A stretch of 64,000 nucleotides of DNA from contig JAGKQI010000034.1 in NCBI GenBank assembly GCA_018806915.1, forward strand, positions 930,001 to 994,000, written 5' to 3'. Below are positions 28,594 to 39,258 of this stretch, one piece after another (position 1 is the stretch's first letter; every line of letters begins with the position of its first letter). This DNA comes from Phytophthora colocasiae (lineage: Eukaryota; Oomycota; Peronosporomycetes; Peronosporales; Peronosporaceae). The notes beneath the pieces are model-generated. The model was not told the origin of the DNA, did not search any database, and saw only the letters and a program-made list of their open reading frames with translations. The translations under genes were made by a program, and so were the position numbers.

Positions 28594-31533
28594 ATGACCA
28601 ATCAGCTCTCGGACGGTGACGCGCTCACGGTGATGGCGACGCCTAGGACGGAGCTGGATGCGGCACTGGATCAGACGTTGTTACTGTTGCGCACAGCTCT
28701 CAAAGCCTCGCAGGGTGTGACGCTAGACGACGCGTTGCAGCAGAAGGTGGCGCAGGTGGCGACTCTGGCCGTGCAGGTGCAGCGCCAATGCGTTAACACC
28801 ACTAGCTCCAAGAATTTCGAGCCTCTGGAGCCCAGTCACGACGTCAGTGAAAGCTGGACCAACAATCCACCAGTGGAAGCGGCGCCGCAGCCCTCAGTCT
28901 GGTCCGGATTCTACAACAAAACTCTGCGCGAGCGATTCGACGTGCTGGCGCTCATGTACCCGCGTCTTAAGACGATTAAGACGCAGCAGACAGGTGGAGA
29001 GGTGGTTGCAGATATTCTACCACCCACAGATCCGGCGGCCAGACTGGGCGAACTGCCGCTGCGCACAGCCAACCTCATGATCGAGAACTGTATTGGCGTT
29101 TTGGGTGTTCCGCTCGGTCTTGGCCTAAACTTCGTCATTGACGGCAAGAGCTTGTCGGTGCCAATGGCTGTCGAAGAGCCTTCGGTGGTAGCGGCTGCCT
29201 CGAGTGCTGCCAAACTCGTGGCTGCTGCTGGCGGTGGCTTCCGCACAGCGACGTCGGGCAACATTATGACGTCGCAGATCCAACTCGTAGGCACGGAGGA
29301 CATCCCGGCGGCCATCGCAGCTATTGAATGCAACCGAGAACGGCTGCTGTCCATTGCCAACACCACGCTTTGCCCTAATATGAAGAAACGTGGCGGTGGA
29401 GCCGTGGACGTTTACTGCCGTGTTGTCAGCCAAGCTGCTCGATCTGCAGCCATTGCAGCCGCTGGTAAAGCATGGTACACTTCATGCGCCGATGAACTTG
29501 TGGTGAATGCCTCGGACCCGCAGACGCAATTCTTGGTCGTCCATATTGACGTGGATGTGTGTGAAGCAATGGGTGCCAACATCGTTAACACTGTAGCGGA
29601 GGGATTGTCCGAAGAAGTGTCTAAGATCACCCGTAGCCGTGTCGGTCTGCGCATTCTCACGAACCTCTGCATGCAGCGTCGAGCTCGGTCTGTGTTTGAA
29701 ATCCCACTGAAGAAGCTCGGCTGGAAGGGAGTGGACGGCGAAGACGTGGCCAACCGCATCATTGAGGCCTACAACTTTGCCGCTATCGATCCATACCGTG
29801 CCGTGACCAACAACAAGGGGATTATGAATGGCGTGGACGCTGTTGCAGTGGCCACTGGACAGGACTGGCGAGCTATTGAGTCGGCCGCGCATTGTTACGC
29901 CAGTCGTTCGGGGCAATACGCGTCGCTCTCTCACTACGAGATCGGCCTTGCCAGTGATGGATCTGGAATGCGAGTGCTGCGTGGCAGCCTCGAGATGCCT
30001 ATTGCGGTCGGATCGAAGGGCGGCGCGTTGATGACGCACCCTGGTTACACCGCGACTCACGCGATTCTCCAGCAACCGACAGCCCGTAACCTGAGTGGCA
30101 TCCTCGTGAGTGTTGGACTGGCACAAAACTTTGCTGCAATCCGCGCGATTGCCGTGACAGGAATTCAAAAGGGCCACATGGCTCTTCACGCGCGAAACAT
30201 TGCCGTTGCTGCTGGCGCACCTAGCGAACTGGTATCAGAAGTCTGCAGCTACATGTTGCTGCGAAAGTCTATCAACGTGGAGACGGCGAAGGAGTATTTG
30301 CACGCCCACGCCGTTTTCTCAGAGATCCAGAGCAACTCACCTCCAATTTCCCCTGTCTCGATGACGCTGCCTTCCATGTTCTACGTGGAAATTCCCATCC
30401 CGGAGCTGGAGGATACCATCAGCCTGAACATTGCTTTTGAGGCTATCAACAAGCATCCGCAGTACATCGCCATCATGGCCCCGAGCGCGACGAGCAAGGG
30501 CGGTCAAACTCTAACGACATTCCAGAGGCAGCTGCTGGGCGACAAGGGCTACAACCAGCTCGAGAAGATGTTCCGGTTCCTGGCTTCAATGCGCTCCATC
30601 GTCATTTCGGCGTCGAGTTCAGAGGGCGATCTGCTGCTGTCACGCTCCAACATTGGCCTGCAGAACAAGCTCCAGCTGCTGTCCATTCTTATCAACATCA
30701 TTGCTTACCGGCTCATGGAGGTGCGTCCTCAGAAGGTCCGCACATTCATGCGGCAGCTTCTGGAGGCAAGTAGCGGATCTGCAAATGGATCTAACGACGG
30801 AGAGATGCACGAGTTGGACGCCAAGTTCTTCCACGATCTGATGGTGGAGAATGTGGAGCCTGGCGATGAACTGCTGGCGACGGGTTTGCCGCTGTTCCTC
30901 GCTCTGTGGCAAGTGTTGCACTATCACATTGAGCAGGAGGTACCGCACAAGCTGCTTCGTGTTCGTCTTGTGAAGGAGCAATGGAGTTTGCTGAACGACA
31001 TCGTACGAAGCTACGAGCTTGGCACGCTTTCCGACGACACTGGTGACGCGATGTCTGCTACTGGTCAACCGCTTGAGGAGAAGTTCTTGGAGTACGTCGC
31101 AGTGCAAGCTACACGTTGGCAAGCGACGTTGCTGCTGCTCATCGATTCGCTGGTGTTAGCGTCGGAGCTGGTGACGCCTGAGCGATTGGACTTCCTCGCG
31201 CGGATTGGCGAGTACATGGAGTGGGAAGGCTCCATCGCACACGACCTGGCGCGCTACCAACGGGATGCAACCGAGCGCGTACCCAACGCTTATCTGTATT
31301 GGCTTTCTCAGCGAGGTATCCCTCATTCAGAGGGCAAGAAGTACGAGCGTGAATTCCGCGACGTGGCCGACACGTTGGCAGCTGATAAATGGGACAAACT
31401 GCTGCAGGAAGCACGACGGGACTCGTGGGCTGCTGCCACTTTCTCGTTACCAGCAGTGGAGCGCGTCATTGGTCTCATCCGCGACATCTACGGCGATCAC
31501 AGCGGCCGCAGCATCCGGAAAGAGTCGTTCTAA
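28594..31533 (+). CDS. Class II (bacterial-type) HMG-CoA reductase with a ~400-aa C-terminal extension
   Basis: Single exon, 979 aa from the ATG at 28,594; the frame is open upstream to 28,279 but reads poorly. Residues ~100-575 are a class II HMG-CoA reductase, which makes mevalonate from HMG-CoA with NAD(P)H. Visible are LMIENCIG (catalytic Glu), PMAVEEPSVVAAAS, AMGANIVNTVAEGL, NNKGIMNGVDAVAVATG (catalytic Lys), GQDWRA (catalytic Asp), CYASRSGQYASL and KGHMALHARNIA (catalytic His). The residue roles follow the Pseudomonas mevalonii enzyme. This class is typical of bacteria and archaea, so lateral acquisition is likely. There is no N-terminal membrane anchor as in class I enzymes. Residues ~580-979 are helical and soluble-looking, with no domain I recognise. 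The family is usually about 430 aa long. Isoprenoid supply is the likely role, since oomycetes of this group do not make sterols. Confidence 0.88.
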   Translation: MTNQLSDGDALTVMATPRTELDAALDQTLLLLRTALKASQGVTLDDALQQKVAQVATLAVQVQRQCVNTTSSKNFEPLEPSHDVSESWTNNPPVEAAPQPSVWSGFYNKTLRERFDVLALMYPRLKTIKTQQTGGEVVADILPPTDPAARLGELPLRTANLMIENCIGVLGVPLGLGLNFVIDGKSLSVPMAVEEPSVVAAASSAAKLVAAAGGGFRTATSGNIMTSQIQLVGTEDIPAAIAAIECNRERLLSIANTTLCPNMKKRGGGAVDVYCRVVSQAARSAAIAAAGKAWYTSCADELVVNASDPQTQFLVVHIDVDVCEAMGANIVNTVAEGLSEEVSKITRSRVGLRILTNLCMQRRARSVFEIPLKKLGWKGVDGEDVANRIIEAYNFAAIDPYRAVTNNKGIMNGVDAVAVATGQDWRAIESAAHCYASRSGQYASLSHYEIGLASDGSGMRVLRGSLEMPIAVGSKGGALMTHPGYTATHAILQQPTARNLSGILVSVGLAQNFAAIRAIAVTGIQKGHMALHARNIAVAAGAPSELVSEVCSYMLLRKSINVETAKEYLHAHAVFSEIQSNSPPISPVSMTLPSMFYVEIPIPELEDTISLNIAFEAINKHPQYIAIMAPSATSKGGQTLTTFQRQLLGDKGYNQLEKMFRFLASMRSIVISASSSEGDLLLSRSNIGLQNKLQLLSILINIIAYRLMEVRPQKVRTFMRQLLEASSGSANGSNDGEMHELDAKFFHDLMVENVEPGDELLATGLPLFLALWQVLHYHIEQEVPHKLLRVRLVKEQWSLLNDIVRSYELGTLSDDTGDAMSATGQPLEEKFLEYVAVQATRWQATLLLLIDSLVLASELVTPERLDFLARIGEYMEWEGSIAHDLARYQRDATERVPNAYLYWLSQRGIPHSEGKKYEREFRDVADTLAADKWDKLLQEARRDSWAAATFSLPAVERVIGLIRDIYGDHSGRSIRKESF

Positions 31534-31691
31534 GACCGTTTGGTGTCCATAGTCACTGGAAGTCCGAAGCGCCAGAAGGAAGGAGGAACATGATTAATAT
31601 TCTCCACCATGAGGTTTGTGCGTGCAGTTAGGAAGTAAAACCAGTAGTAGAGATTAAAACAAAAGTGCTGTTGAAGAAGGAAGTTCTCCTG

Positions 31692-32141
31692 TCACGTTGC
31701 TGGGTCCTCTGCCTCCTGTTGTAGTAAAACGTAGGCAACGGCGTAGTCTCCGTCATGTGAGAGCGACACTAGTGAGTCCTGCAGTCGCAGTCTTGCAGCT
31801 AGCGCCTCCGTCTCGCCCGAGAACTGCAATCGAAGCGCCTTAGAGTGGTCAGTTACTGGTAGCGCTGTCGGTACTGGGGCCTCCTCCACTCCTCTCCTTA
31901 CAGTGTAAACCTCAGGGAACAGCACTCGGTAGCGCTGGAAGGCCTTGAACGTCGCCTCTTTCACTGCCCATCGCGACGCTAGGAACGTCGCGCGCTCTGC
32001 TGGTGGACGCGCATGAAACTCAGCGATCTCTTGCGGGTGGAAGGCGCGTATCAGCAACCGCTCTCCAAAGCGCGAGAAGCTTCGCTCGAAGCGCGAAATC
32101 TGCGCCACATCCACGCCGATGCCGAAGACCTTCCGGGACAT
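31692..32141 (-). CDS. Holo-[acyl-carrier-protein] synthase (4'-phosphopantetheinyl transferase, AcpS type)
   Basis: 149 aa, single exon, normal length for AcpS. GIGVDVAQISRFERSF carries the Mg-binding Asp, FLASRWAVKEATFKAF the conserved Glu/Lys helix, and SLSHDGDYAVAYVLL the C-terminal strand. The enzyme transfers 4'-phosphopantetheine from CoA to a Ser of acyl carrier protein, probably the mitochondrial type II fatty-acid ACP. It is convergent with the HMG-CoA reductase gene, 158 bp between stops. No clear targeting peptide is seen; the sequence begins MSRKVFGIG, very close to the catalytic fold. Confidence 0.92.
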   Translation of the reverse strand: MSRKVFGIGVDVAQISRFERSFSRFGERLLIRAFHPQEIAEFHARPPAERATFLASRWAVKEATFKAFQRYRVLFPEVYTVRRGVEEAPVPTALPVTDHSKALRLQFSGETEALAARLRLQDSLVSLSHDGDYAVAYVLLQQEAEDPAT

Positions 32142-32317
32142 GGCGATCGCACTCGTATAACCTATAGTAGTAATCCAGTCTGTATCACTGCCAGTGGAGT
32201 CAATATATTAGTACTACCCCCTCTAAGTTGCTAAGTTGAACGTGAAGTACATGCAGCTGAGCGCTGGGAACGCTATGCTTCAAACCTTCATTAGCATGGC
32301 GGCCGTAGTGTGATGCT

Positions 32318-32662
32318 TCAGGTGCAGATGCCTGCGACGGTCACAGCGGTGCAGCCCACGTACTCGGCCGGGATCTCGATGAGTCCAGGTCTACTTGAGC
32401 CAGTGGAAGTGCGCCCCTTCTGGCATACGCACTTGGGGCCGACGCCCAGCAGCTTTCGCCACAGACTGCGATGCATTTTAGGCTGGACAGCGGTGGGGTC
32501 GTTCGCGGTTTGCTTAGCCTCCACGGTAGTGGCTTGTGCGCGGAGGTTCTTGTGTTGCTTGCGCCAGTCCTTCGCGCCGCAGGTGCACGGAATCTGCTCC
32601 TGTGCTGCAGCTTCCTCCGCAGCGAGGATCTGGACAACCGTGAGCGAGGGTGGCGGGAGCAT
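32318..32662 (-). CDS. Small Cys-containing hypothetical protein
   Basis: 114 aa from the ATG at 32,662; the frame extends 43 codons upstream but with less protein-like sequence. It contains CTCGAKDWRKQHKNLRAQ and CVCQKGR, a pair of Cys-x-Cys units that could bind metal or form disulfides, and a basic middle. I do not recognise a family. It lies 176 bp upstream of the AcpS start, in the same orientation. Coding status is supported only by the open frame and its sensible composition. Confidence 0.4.
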   Translation of the reverse strand: MLPPPSLTVVQILAAEEAAAQEQIPCTCGAKDWRKQHKNLRAQATTVEAKQTANDPTAVQPKMHRSLWRKLLGVGPKCVCQKGRTSTGSSRPGLIEIPAEYVGCTAVTVAGICT

Positions 32663-33541
32663 CGTAGTCTCTTGGTAGTTGTTGTTTGGACTTGAGTGCA
32701 AATTCTGGAATGAAAGTGCAAGTGCAGCAAGAGCACGCGGCGGAATTCGCCGCTGTCGAACCAACGGCGGCAACTTCAGGAAGACACACACTCATCAGCA
32801 CAAGAGCGACTTGTCTCGTCACGTTTCTGCAGGACGTGCGTCGCCGATGTGGATATTTGCCGACTTTATGCAATTCGAGTAATTTGGCTGGCGAGCATGC
32901 ATGCCGGTGTTGCAGCGGCACCTCCAGTGGCGGCACCGCCGATTGGTTTGCTCCGAGATTTGGCTCCGCGATGGGTGCACCGGATGTGTCGGCGAACAGC
33001 TCCGACTCAATGCGCAGCGCCAGCCCCGTATCCAGCGGTCGACTCGATTGAGCTCCAATGCCTTGTCGACTCGAATCTTGGCATGTGGTGCCGGTGCAAC
33101 TCGCAGCGAATGTGACATGGCAGCCCTCGAAGTATGAGTGTACCGCTTGAAGCTGGGCCAGGCATAGAGGTTTGCTTGCTCTGGGTGCTGGTCGAATTAC
33201 GTACATCGTGTTGGGGGAATCCGTTGACAATGGACCATTGCCATGCCAACTTGTCAACGACAAATTGTCATTGACAAGATATTGCTACTGTAGAGTTCGA
33301 TCGGTATCGAGAGTCGATGGTGATCACAACTGCTACATAGCAAGGTTACACTCCTTGGCCAGCGATCCGCTTGCCTTGGTCATCCAGTAGCAAGAAATTG
33401 TTAGCTTACATGTACTTTTGAAGTACATGTCAAGGAAACCCACAAGAATGTCCTCGTTGTACAGCAACGAAGACGAAATAACAGAGACATAATACTTACG
33501 ACAGACCATATACTCCAGGAGTGTTATTCCTACCCAGCCGA
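32663..33541. other. Intergenic stretch without a supported gene
   Basis: About 880 bp. Several overlapping frames are open on both strands but none reads like a conserved protein. A small inverted repeat, ACATGTACTT/AAGTACATGT, lies at 33,408-33,429. Confidence 0.5.
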
Positions 33542-34645
33542 CTAATAACTCAATCTCTCTTCTTCGGCCTCCTTATCATTATCCTTCTTCTCGTGAATCT
33601 GCTTTAGGCGTTTTGCGCACTGCTGTAGCTCACACCACACAGTTTCTTCGACTTCCGATCCCAACTCCAACCCACCACGAATCATGGCTAAAATCTCGGC
33701 AGCGTGCCTTATCGACTGCATTAAAGCTGCTCGATTTGCGTACTTGCCCGATGTAGACGTTGCCAACTCGGTCACTTTTGCCACAGGAAGCAGCTCGGTG
33801 CGTGGACGCTTCTTAGGCAGTCTGGGGCCTTCAATGCGCTCAGCAGCACCAACAGCCACGATGTCTTCATGTAGACTCACTGACGAGTCCAGCGCGCCGC
33901 TACTCAGCGTGATACCTGCTGGTAGTGGCGGGGCATAGATCTCCGACAATAAGTTCGTCTTCACTTCGAGCCAGCATCGCATGTAGAACACATCACCCCG
34001 ACTGGGACAGCAATCAGCAAACTCCAACTTGGCGTCTTCTGTGTGCGTGAATCTCGTAAGTGCACTGTTATAAGCTTCCCAGAGTTCCGACCACATCTCA
34101 CTTAATTTCGTACTGGAGTGCGGCACTGGCGTGGACAGGTCGAAGCCGGAGAGGCAGCGGCCCTGGAAGCTTAATCGACCGTACTCGGGTTTATTACTGA
34201 TGAACTCATTGCGAAACCTGGTCCAGAATGGATTGTTGCCTCCCACAGCTCCTGTACTGATCTCTGTCTGTGTGGGCTCAGCATTCATCCCACTTAGGAA
34301 CGGAGCCATGAAGTCCGAACACAACACGTTAAGCAGGCGGAGATTGCAGTTCTTAGTCTTCCTTGTCCGCTTCACTGGCGTCACGACAATTGGCGCGGGG
34401 GATGACCCCACTGCGATCCCTTTAGTCGCGCTTTTGGCTCGCAGAAGCTGCGTCAGTAGCTCCGTGTAGCCAGCCTTGGTGTGGTAGATCGCGTACTCTT
34501 TGCTACGCACACGCACGCCCATACCACCGCAAAAGCTGCGAAGTTCTTTGGTAGAACACCACGACATAGCGGACTGCAGCGCCTCTTTCTTGCCTGTGTC
34601 GCTCAGGCTCTGCAGGAACTCCAGTGTCACTGGGATGGTCGTCAT
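33542..34645 (-). CDS. Hypothetical 367-aa protein, probably an oomycete lineage-specific family
   Basis: Single exon, ATG at 34,645. The central part (about 105-215) has the look of a DNA-binding family I associate with expanded oomycete gene sets: NLRLLNVLCSDFMAPFLSG, then AVGGNNPFWTRFRNEFI and MWSELWEAYNSALTRF. The pattern of a helix, a GG-N-P-F-W phrase and a Trp-rich helix resembles Myb/SANT-like sequences but is not diagnostic. An N-terminal segment (residues 1-70) and a C-terminal charged coiled coil (QIHEKKDNDKEAEEER) flank it. There is no signal peptide and no membrane segment. Function unknown. Confidence 0.65.
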   Translation of the reverse strand: MTTIPVTLEFLQSLSDTGKKEALQSAMSWCSTKELRSFCGGMGVRVRSKEYAIYHTKAGYTELLTQLLRAKSATKGIAVGSSPAPIVVTPVKRTRKTKNCNLRLLNVLCSDFMAPFLSGMNAEPTQTEISTGAVGGNNPFWTRFRNEFISNKPEYGRLSFQGRCLSGFDLSTPVPHSSTKLSEMWSELWEAYNSALTRFTHTEDAKLEFADCCPSRGDVFYMRCWLEVKTNLLSEIYAPPLPAGITLSSGALDSSVSLHEDIVAVGAAERIEGPRLPKKRPRTELLPVAKVTELATSTSGKYANRAALMQSIRHAAEILAMIRGGLELGSEVEETVWCELQQCAKRLKQIHEKKDNDKEAEEERLSY

Positions 34646-35755
34646 CCAGGCTGCTGTGTCACTTGGTACCTACCGGTACTGTACTTGAGTTGAGGTCAGC
34701 AACCGTGAGTTCTCGATTAGGTGCGATACCAAATTTCTGATACCGAGTGGCTTCACTTCAACTGTACATGTAGTGTGGTGATCGGCAGTGCAGCCATATA
34801 CCACTAATACTATGGCAGGCTGCGGCTCCAGCACATGCTCGTTGCCAACGATCACGTATATAGACATTAAACTCGTTTGTGCTACCACATCATGATCCAA
34901 TTGGGGTAGCCAGCATATCGTACAATGTGTCCAGGCCACATGAACAAGTTGCTCACCCCGAAGCAGATCTCATCAAGGCGGCAGTCTCGCGTCGCAATGT
35001 ATTGAACTCGGTGCAGCTTTCGCCATCAACTCTGGCACGGAACTCCGTTGCGCAGGGGACATCGTACTTTGCGGAAATGAAGTGCCCATCGGTCAAGCAC
35101 AGCGAGTTCTTCGCTACTGGCGCGTGGGAAGTGTGCAGTTGAGAATCTGCATGAGATGACTGCTTATGTGGTCGAGCCTGCTCGAGCAAAGTTTCTGCTG
35201 CAAAGTAGTGAGAGTACAGTAGTGAAACGTTGCTACCAGGCAGGCACCTGGGTGTCAACTGGCAAGTTGGGGGCAGTAGCAGCGGCTCTACGATGGATCA
35301 TCACTGTCAAGCACGCAGTTAGCCAAACAGACTCTGTTCTAGAGAGCTTTGATATCTTTTTCGGGTTGAACCTTTCGCTGATTTGGCTGAACTGGGTGGT
35401 CGGGATAGTAGCAGCATCCGCACCGTGCCTCAAAACGGCCGTTCATGAAATTTATACCCTCTATTTTCAAATACCTGATAATTTTGCATTTGGGCCAGTT
35501 CGATTTCTTATAACCAATTTACATCTAATATCACGTGCATATCCTGCGTTCTAACTTGCAACCAAATCCACGGTATTTCGGTATCCCTTGTCTAATCGGA
35601 TACATACAAATATCAAGCCTAAACCTCCGATACCGAAACCCGTGGGTTCATCTGTGAAGAAAAATCAGGTCACACTTTAGCCGTCGCCTGGTTTAGCGGT
35701 GGCTCACTACAGGAATTGCGTGCTATCCATCGCATAGGTTAATCGTCTAAAGATC
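34646..35755. other. Intergenic region, no supported gene
   Basis: 1.1 kb. A plus-strand frame at 35,156-35,554 has a hydrophobic patch but no family resemblance. TACATGTA is at 34,765-34,772. The last ~100 bp should hold the promoter of the acidic membrane protein gene; no clear initiator match was found. Confidence 0.5.
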
Positions 35756-36835
35756 ATGGTGCTGTCTGTGAAGAAGACCCTAGCGCTGGCGCTGTGCGTG
35801 TCGACGTTTGCCGCCTCGGAGGTGGCGCAGAGCACGGCCTTGCGCACGCACCCGCGCCGCGGCCTCACTGGTATTCACCACACGACGCAGTACGCGCCGA
35901 AGGTGGTGAAGCGCCCCCAGGCGGCAAAGGAGGAAGAAGATACGTCCTACGACTCGTACGACTCGTACGACCTGGAAGAAGGCGACTCGGCGGATGTGTC
36001 GTTGGACGGCGACGAGGAATTGGACCTCTCGAGCTCGAAGGACATGGACCTCGACCTGTCCGGCTCGGCTGATATCGACGTGGAACTTGGCCCCGGTGAG
36101 GACCTGGACTACAGTGGGAAGGGCGAAACGTCCTTCGACATGTCGTCCTCTGGCGACCTGGACTTCTCAGCTGATGCCAGTCTGTACGGCAGTGAGCAGA
36201 TGGACACGGACATCGAGTTCTACGATGGCTCTGTGGATGTGGACCTCGACGATGACGAGGACTACAACCAGGACCTCGAGTTCGAAGAGAACGAGATCGT
36301 GGATGAGATCATTGACGTTCCTGAGGGCGCCAAGTCCATTCACTTGCGTGTGCACAACGGCAACGTGGACCTGGACATCGTCAAGGGTGCTACCCAGCAC
36401 GCGAAGAAGGAAGTCAAGAGTGAGACTCAGCCTGAACAGAAGACGGAGGAGGCCCCCAAGGAAGAGAAGAAGGAGGAGACTGCCCCCACTGAGACCAAGG
36501 AGGAGACTGTGTCCTACGCTGCTGAGGCCAAGGAGTGGATCGAGGAGAACGGCAGCAAGCCCGCCGTTCTGGGTGGTATGATCGGTGCTGCTGTCGGTAT
36601 TGTCGGTATTGCCGGCGTTGCCATTGCCAAGAGCCGTAAGCGCTCATCCGAAAAGTCCGTCCTGGCGGAGGACGGTGCCGCCGATGCCGAAGCTGAGGCT
36701 GAGGTGGACGAAGAGGCCGAGTCTGAATCAGACAGCGACTCAGACAGTGACGAGGACGTGGAGGCTGGTGTGACGGCGCTCACGGAGGAGGACGCTGAGA
36801 AGGAGAAGACGAGCGTCGTGGAAGGTTCGGTGTAA
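35756..36835 (+). CDS. Secreted acidic type I membrane protein
   Basis: 359 aa, single exon. It has an N-terminal signal peptide (LALALCVSTFAAS, cleavage about residue 20), then an Asp/Ser/Leu-rich ectodomain with repeated DLD, DLS and SYDSYD phrases, a Lys/Glu-rich stalk, one membrane helix at about 270-291 (AVLGGMIGAAVGIVGIAGVA), a short basic stop (KSRKRSS) and an acidic tail with SDSDSDSDED. Codon use is strongly GC-ending, suggesting high expression. I know no named family; a cell-surface or vacuolar acidic protein binding Ca or cations is possible. The RTHPRRGL after the signal peptide is not an RXLR match. Confidence 0.75.
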   Translation: MVLSVKKTLALALCVSTFAASEVAQSTALRTHPRRGLTGIHHTTQYAPKVVKRPQAAKEEEDTSYDSYDSYDLEEGDSADVSLDGDEELDLSSSKDMDLDLSGSADIDVELGPGEDLDYSGKGETSFDMSSSGDLDFSADASLYGSEQMDTDIEFYDGSVDVDLDDDEDYNQDLEFEENEIVDEIIDVPEGAKSIHLRVHNGNVDLDIVKGATQHAKKEVKSETQPEQKTEEAPKEEKKEETAPTETKEETVSYAAEAKEWIEENGSKPAVLGGMIGAAVGIVGIAGVAIAKSRKRSSEKSVLAEDGAADAEAEAEVDEEAESESDSDSDSDEDVEAGVTALTEEDAEKEKTSVVEGSV

Positions 36836-37101
36836 GTAAAAGTCAGGCCAGCAGAGCCTTGCAGACGATGGGTGGATGGATGCAAGTAACGAATCGTACA
36901 TAGCTCCAGTATATTTCTATGGCAAGGTGTCGCCTTCTAGCATGCTCCGTCGGAAGATCGCTACCCTCTCTAAAAAATCTTCGTCAAATTTATTTTCCAG
37001 AATCAGATTGTTATTTTTTCTCCTATTCGTACTTATTACGCGCTGAGGACGTTGAAGAGACTGACAAACACTCTCAATGCGCACTGCTCAGAGTATTGCA
37101 G

Positions 37102-39209
37102 ATGGCGCAGCGAGAGCTCCTGCACGAACTCGTCGAGCGCAGTCGAGAGCGCGTGGTGCAAGTGCGCGCAGGTAGTAGTTTGCTCCACGTCCTGCACCAG
37201 GAGCAGCTCAAAGCTTCTCCTTTGTTGTCCACTTCAACGTCGTTGCCACTGCTTCCTCCCGCCCCCACCCTCGCAATTGCAGCCAAGCGCCGAACGCACA
37301 AGAGCCCTCAGGTTGAATCAGCACTGGATGACGAGCATAAAGCTCGACGACGACGTGGAGCGCTGCCGCGACTCGCCAAGGACGTGGTGCAGCTGCCTGA
37401 AGGCACAACCTCTTTCGAGCAGTATCAGAACTTCCTGGCCAATAAAATCTACAAACAGGAGACAATGCACCTCCAGAATCGTCGAGCAGCACTCGTCCCG
37501 AAGGCAGATTTGCTCAAGAAATTGGCAACGGTCTGTGCTGCAGCGTTGAAGGAGATGGAGGATGACGACGACATTCCGTCTGTGAGCGAGTCTCTGAGGG
37601 AGAAACTGCTACGAGCGATGGCACTACTTCGAGGAGGACGTGCTTTTGAGCAAGCCAAATCGCTAGCACCGCCCCCACCTCCTGCCTATGGGGAGATAAA
37701 GAACGCCCACCTGGCCTTCCTCCAGTTCAAGCAGGATGAAGTGAACGGAACGAAGAAAAAACAAGTTCATCCGTGGGTATTTATTTGCGCTCTAAGGAAT
37801 TCTGTTTCATCTTCTTTCACGTCTGCTAATCCGCGTCACTGTACGATAGGAGTGCTGGTTTGCAGGATGGCAATACGTCGACCAAGACTCCGATTCACTT
37901 TGGTGATCAAATTTGTCTACTCTCATCGAGCTCTGACTTACCCCTAGCGATTGGGCCCGATGGCCGTAGTCGACCTGTGCAAGACAGCTCTGCTGGACCG
38001 CACATGACGTTCACCATCGTGCGTTGTTCGTCACATTCGTTCTTGTGTAGACGGAATTGGGCTACTAACATCATATTTGCTCAGGTGGACTTCCGAAATC
38101 CGTCGCGCTGCGATGAGGTCACTTCCACAGACGACTTCTGGCTCCGTGTTGATCCTGCAGTTCTAGGACCTCGCAAGTTCGATCCTCGTCGTCGTTGCAA
38201 TGGCGATGACACCGATCCATCAGGTGATGGAGATATATCCTCGCTTCTTAGTGACACAAGCTACTATCTTGGCTGCCCGGGCTGGCAAGATGATGATGAG
38301 TCCAATTCGTCTCCTTTGAAAAACGTGTCGATATCGATTCGCAGTGGGAATACTCAGATTAACGAACACCGGCAACACGGACAAAAACACTTTCGATTAG
38401 TGGCTATGAAAGCTTTAACCCCGTCAAGAGATGTCTACGGAGATGATGCGGCAACTCGTGAATATGCTGTGGAAACCAACGAGAGCATCATGCGCTTGGC
38501 ACGCTGGCGGTTTGTGAGATATACCCCACGAAAACATGAGCAACTCGACGGGAAGGCAGAGGTGACACACAATGGACAAGATGTTAATGATGCCATGGTA
38601 AATTGCTCAACGGTATATCTAGTTTTGAGTGATTTTGCGCTCGTATACGACGCGGGCCTCAAACGTGGTGTGGGTATGCGCGTGTCTTCCAACGCTCACG
38701 AACGTTCAAATGTGGCGAAGCACCACAAAAACGGCATTGACCAGAAGGAGCCTGGGCATCATCACGACGATAGTGAAATGATCGCAAATGTGGTGCACCT
38801 GTCCGCATGTGCACGATGGCAAGTGCGTATTTTACAGCGCACAGGTGGCGTAAATTATTTGCAGGAACTGGAATTGGCCATGGCAGCAGTAACTGGAGAC
38901 TACCGGAAAGAGGATGGTGTGCGTGTGGAGTGGTTGCGTGAAAAACAGGAGAAAATGGCTTCGGACCATCGGCGACTGCACGTGAAGACGAAGCTGGTAC
39001 CTGAAGCCCGGCGCCAATACGATCTTGTTGCCTCTCAAAGCAATAGTAAGCTGGAGCAGATTGAGCGTCAGAAGGGGGCACAAGCTGCAGAATATTTCCA
39101 ACGACGTCTTCACGAACTCGAGGTGCTGGAAAGCAGGCATCAACCGTATGAGATTTTGCATTTGAAACAGCAACAGCTCCAACGCGTTGTTGAACTTCCG
39201 CGTCTGTGA
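37102..39209 (+). CDS. Hypothetical ~650-aa protein with a C-terminal coiled coil
   Basis: Exons 37102-37776, 37866-38018 and 38085-39209 (650 aa in phase). The frame is open upstream to an ATG at 36,919, but MAQRELLHEL at 37,102 looks like the natural start. The second intron is 66 bp and in frame, inferred from GTGCGT, a CTAAC branch-like site and TTGCTCAG. The N-terminal part is helical and basic. The middle has IHFGDQICLLSSSSDLPLAI and further short beta-like segments with a DFWLRVDP phrase, which vaguely resembles beta-trefoil (MIR-like) repeats. The last ~150 residues form a coiled coil (ARRQYDLVASQSNSKLEQIE). No confident family. Confidence 0.6.
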
Positions 39210-39258
39210 GCCTGAAGTGGACAATGGAAATTATCCGATACATTTGCTATAAAGGTTA

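Noticed and set aside
28221..28601. Minus-strand 126-codon frame upstream of HMG-CoA reductase
   Set aside because: No family resemblance, and it mirrors the open upstream part of the reductase frame; likely chance.
29482..30189. Minus-strand 235-codon frame
   Set aside because: Antisense shadow of the HMG-CoA reductase catalytic region.
32514..33263. Minus-strand 249-codon frame
   Set aside because: Composition is not protein-like, no conserved segments, and it overlaps the small Cys protein in another frame.
35156..35554. Plus-strand 132-codon frame with a hydrophobic patch
   Set aside because: No signal peptide, no family resemblance and poor composition; kept as intergenic.
35820..35870. 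RXLR-type motif in the acidic membrane protein
   Set aside because: The sequence after the signal peptide reads RTHPRRGL without an RXLR or EER match, and the protein has a membrane anchor.
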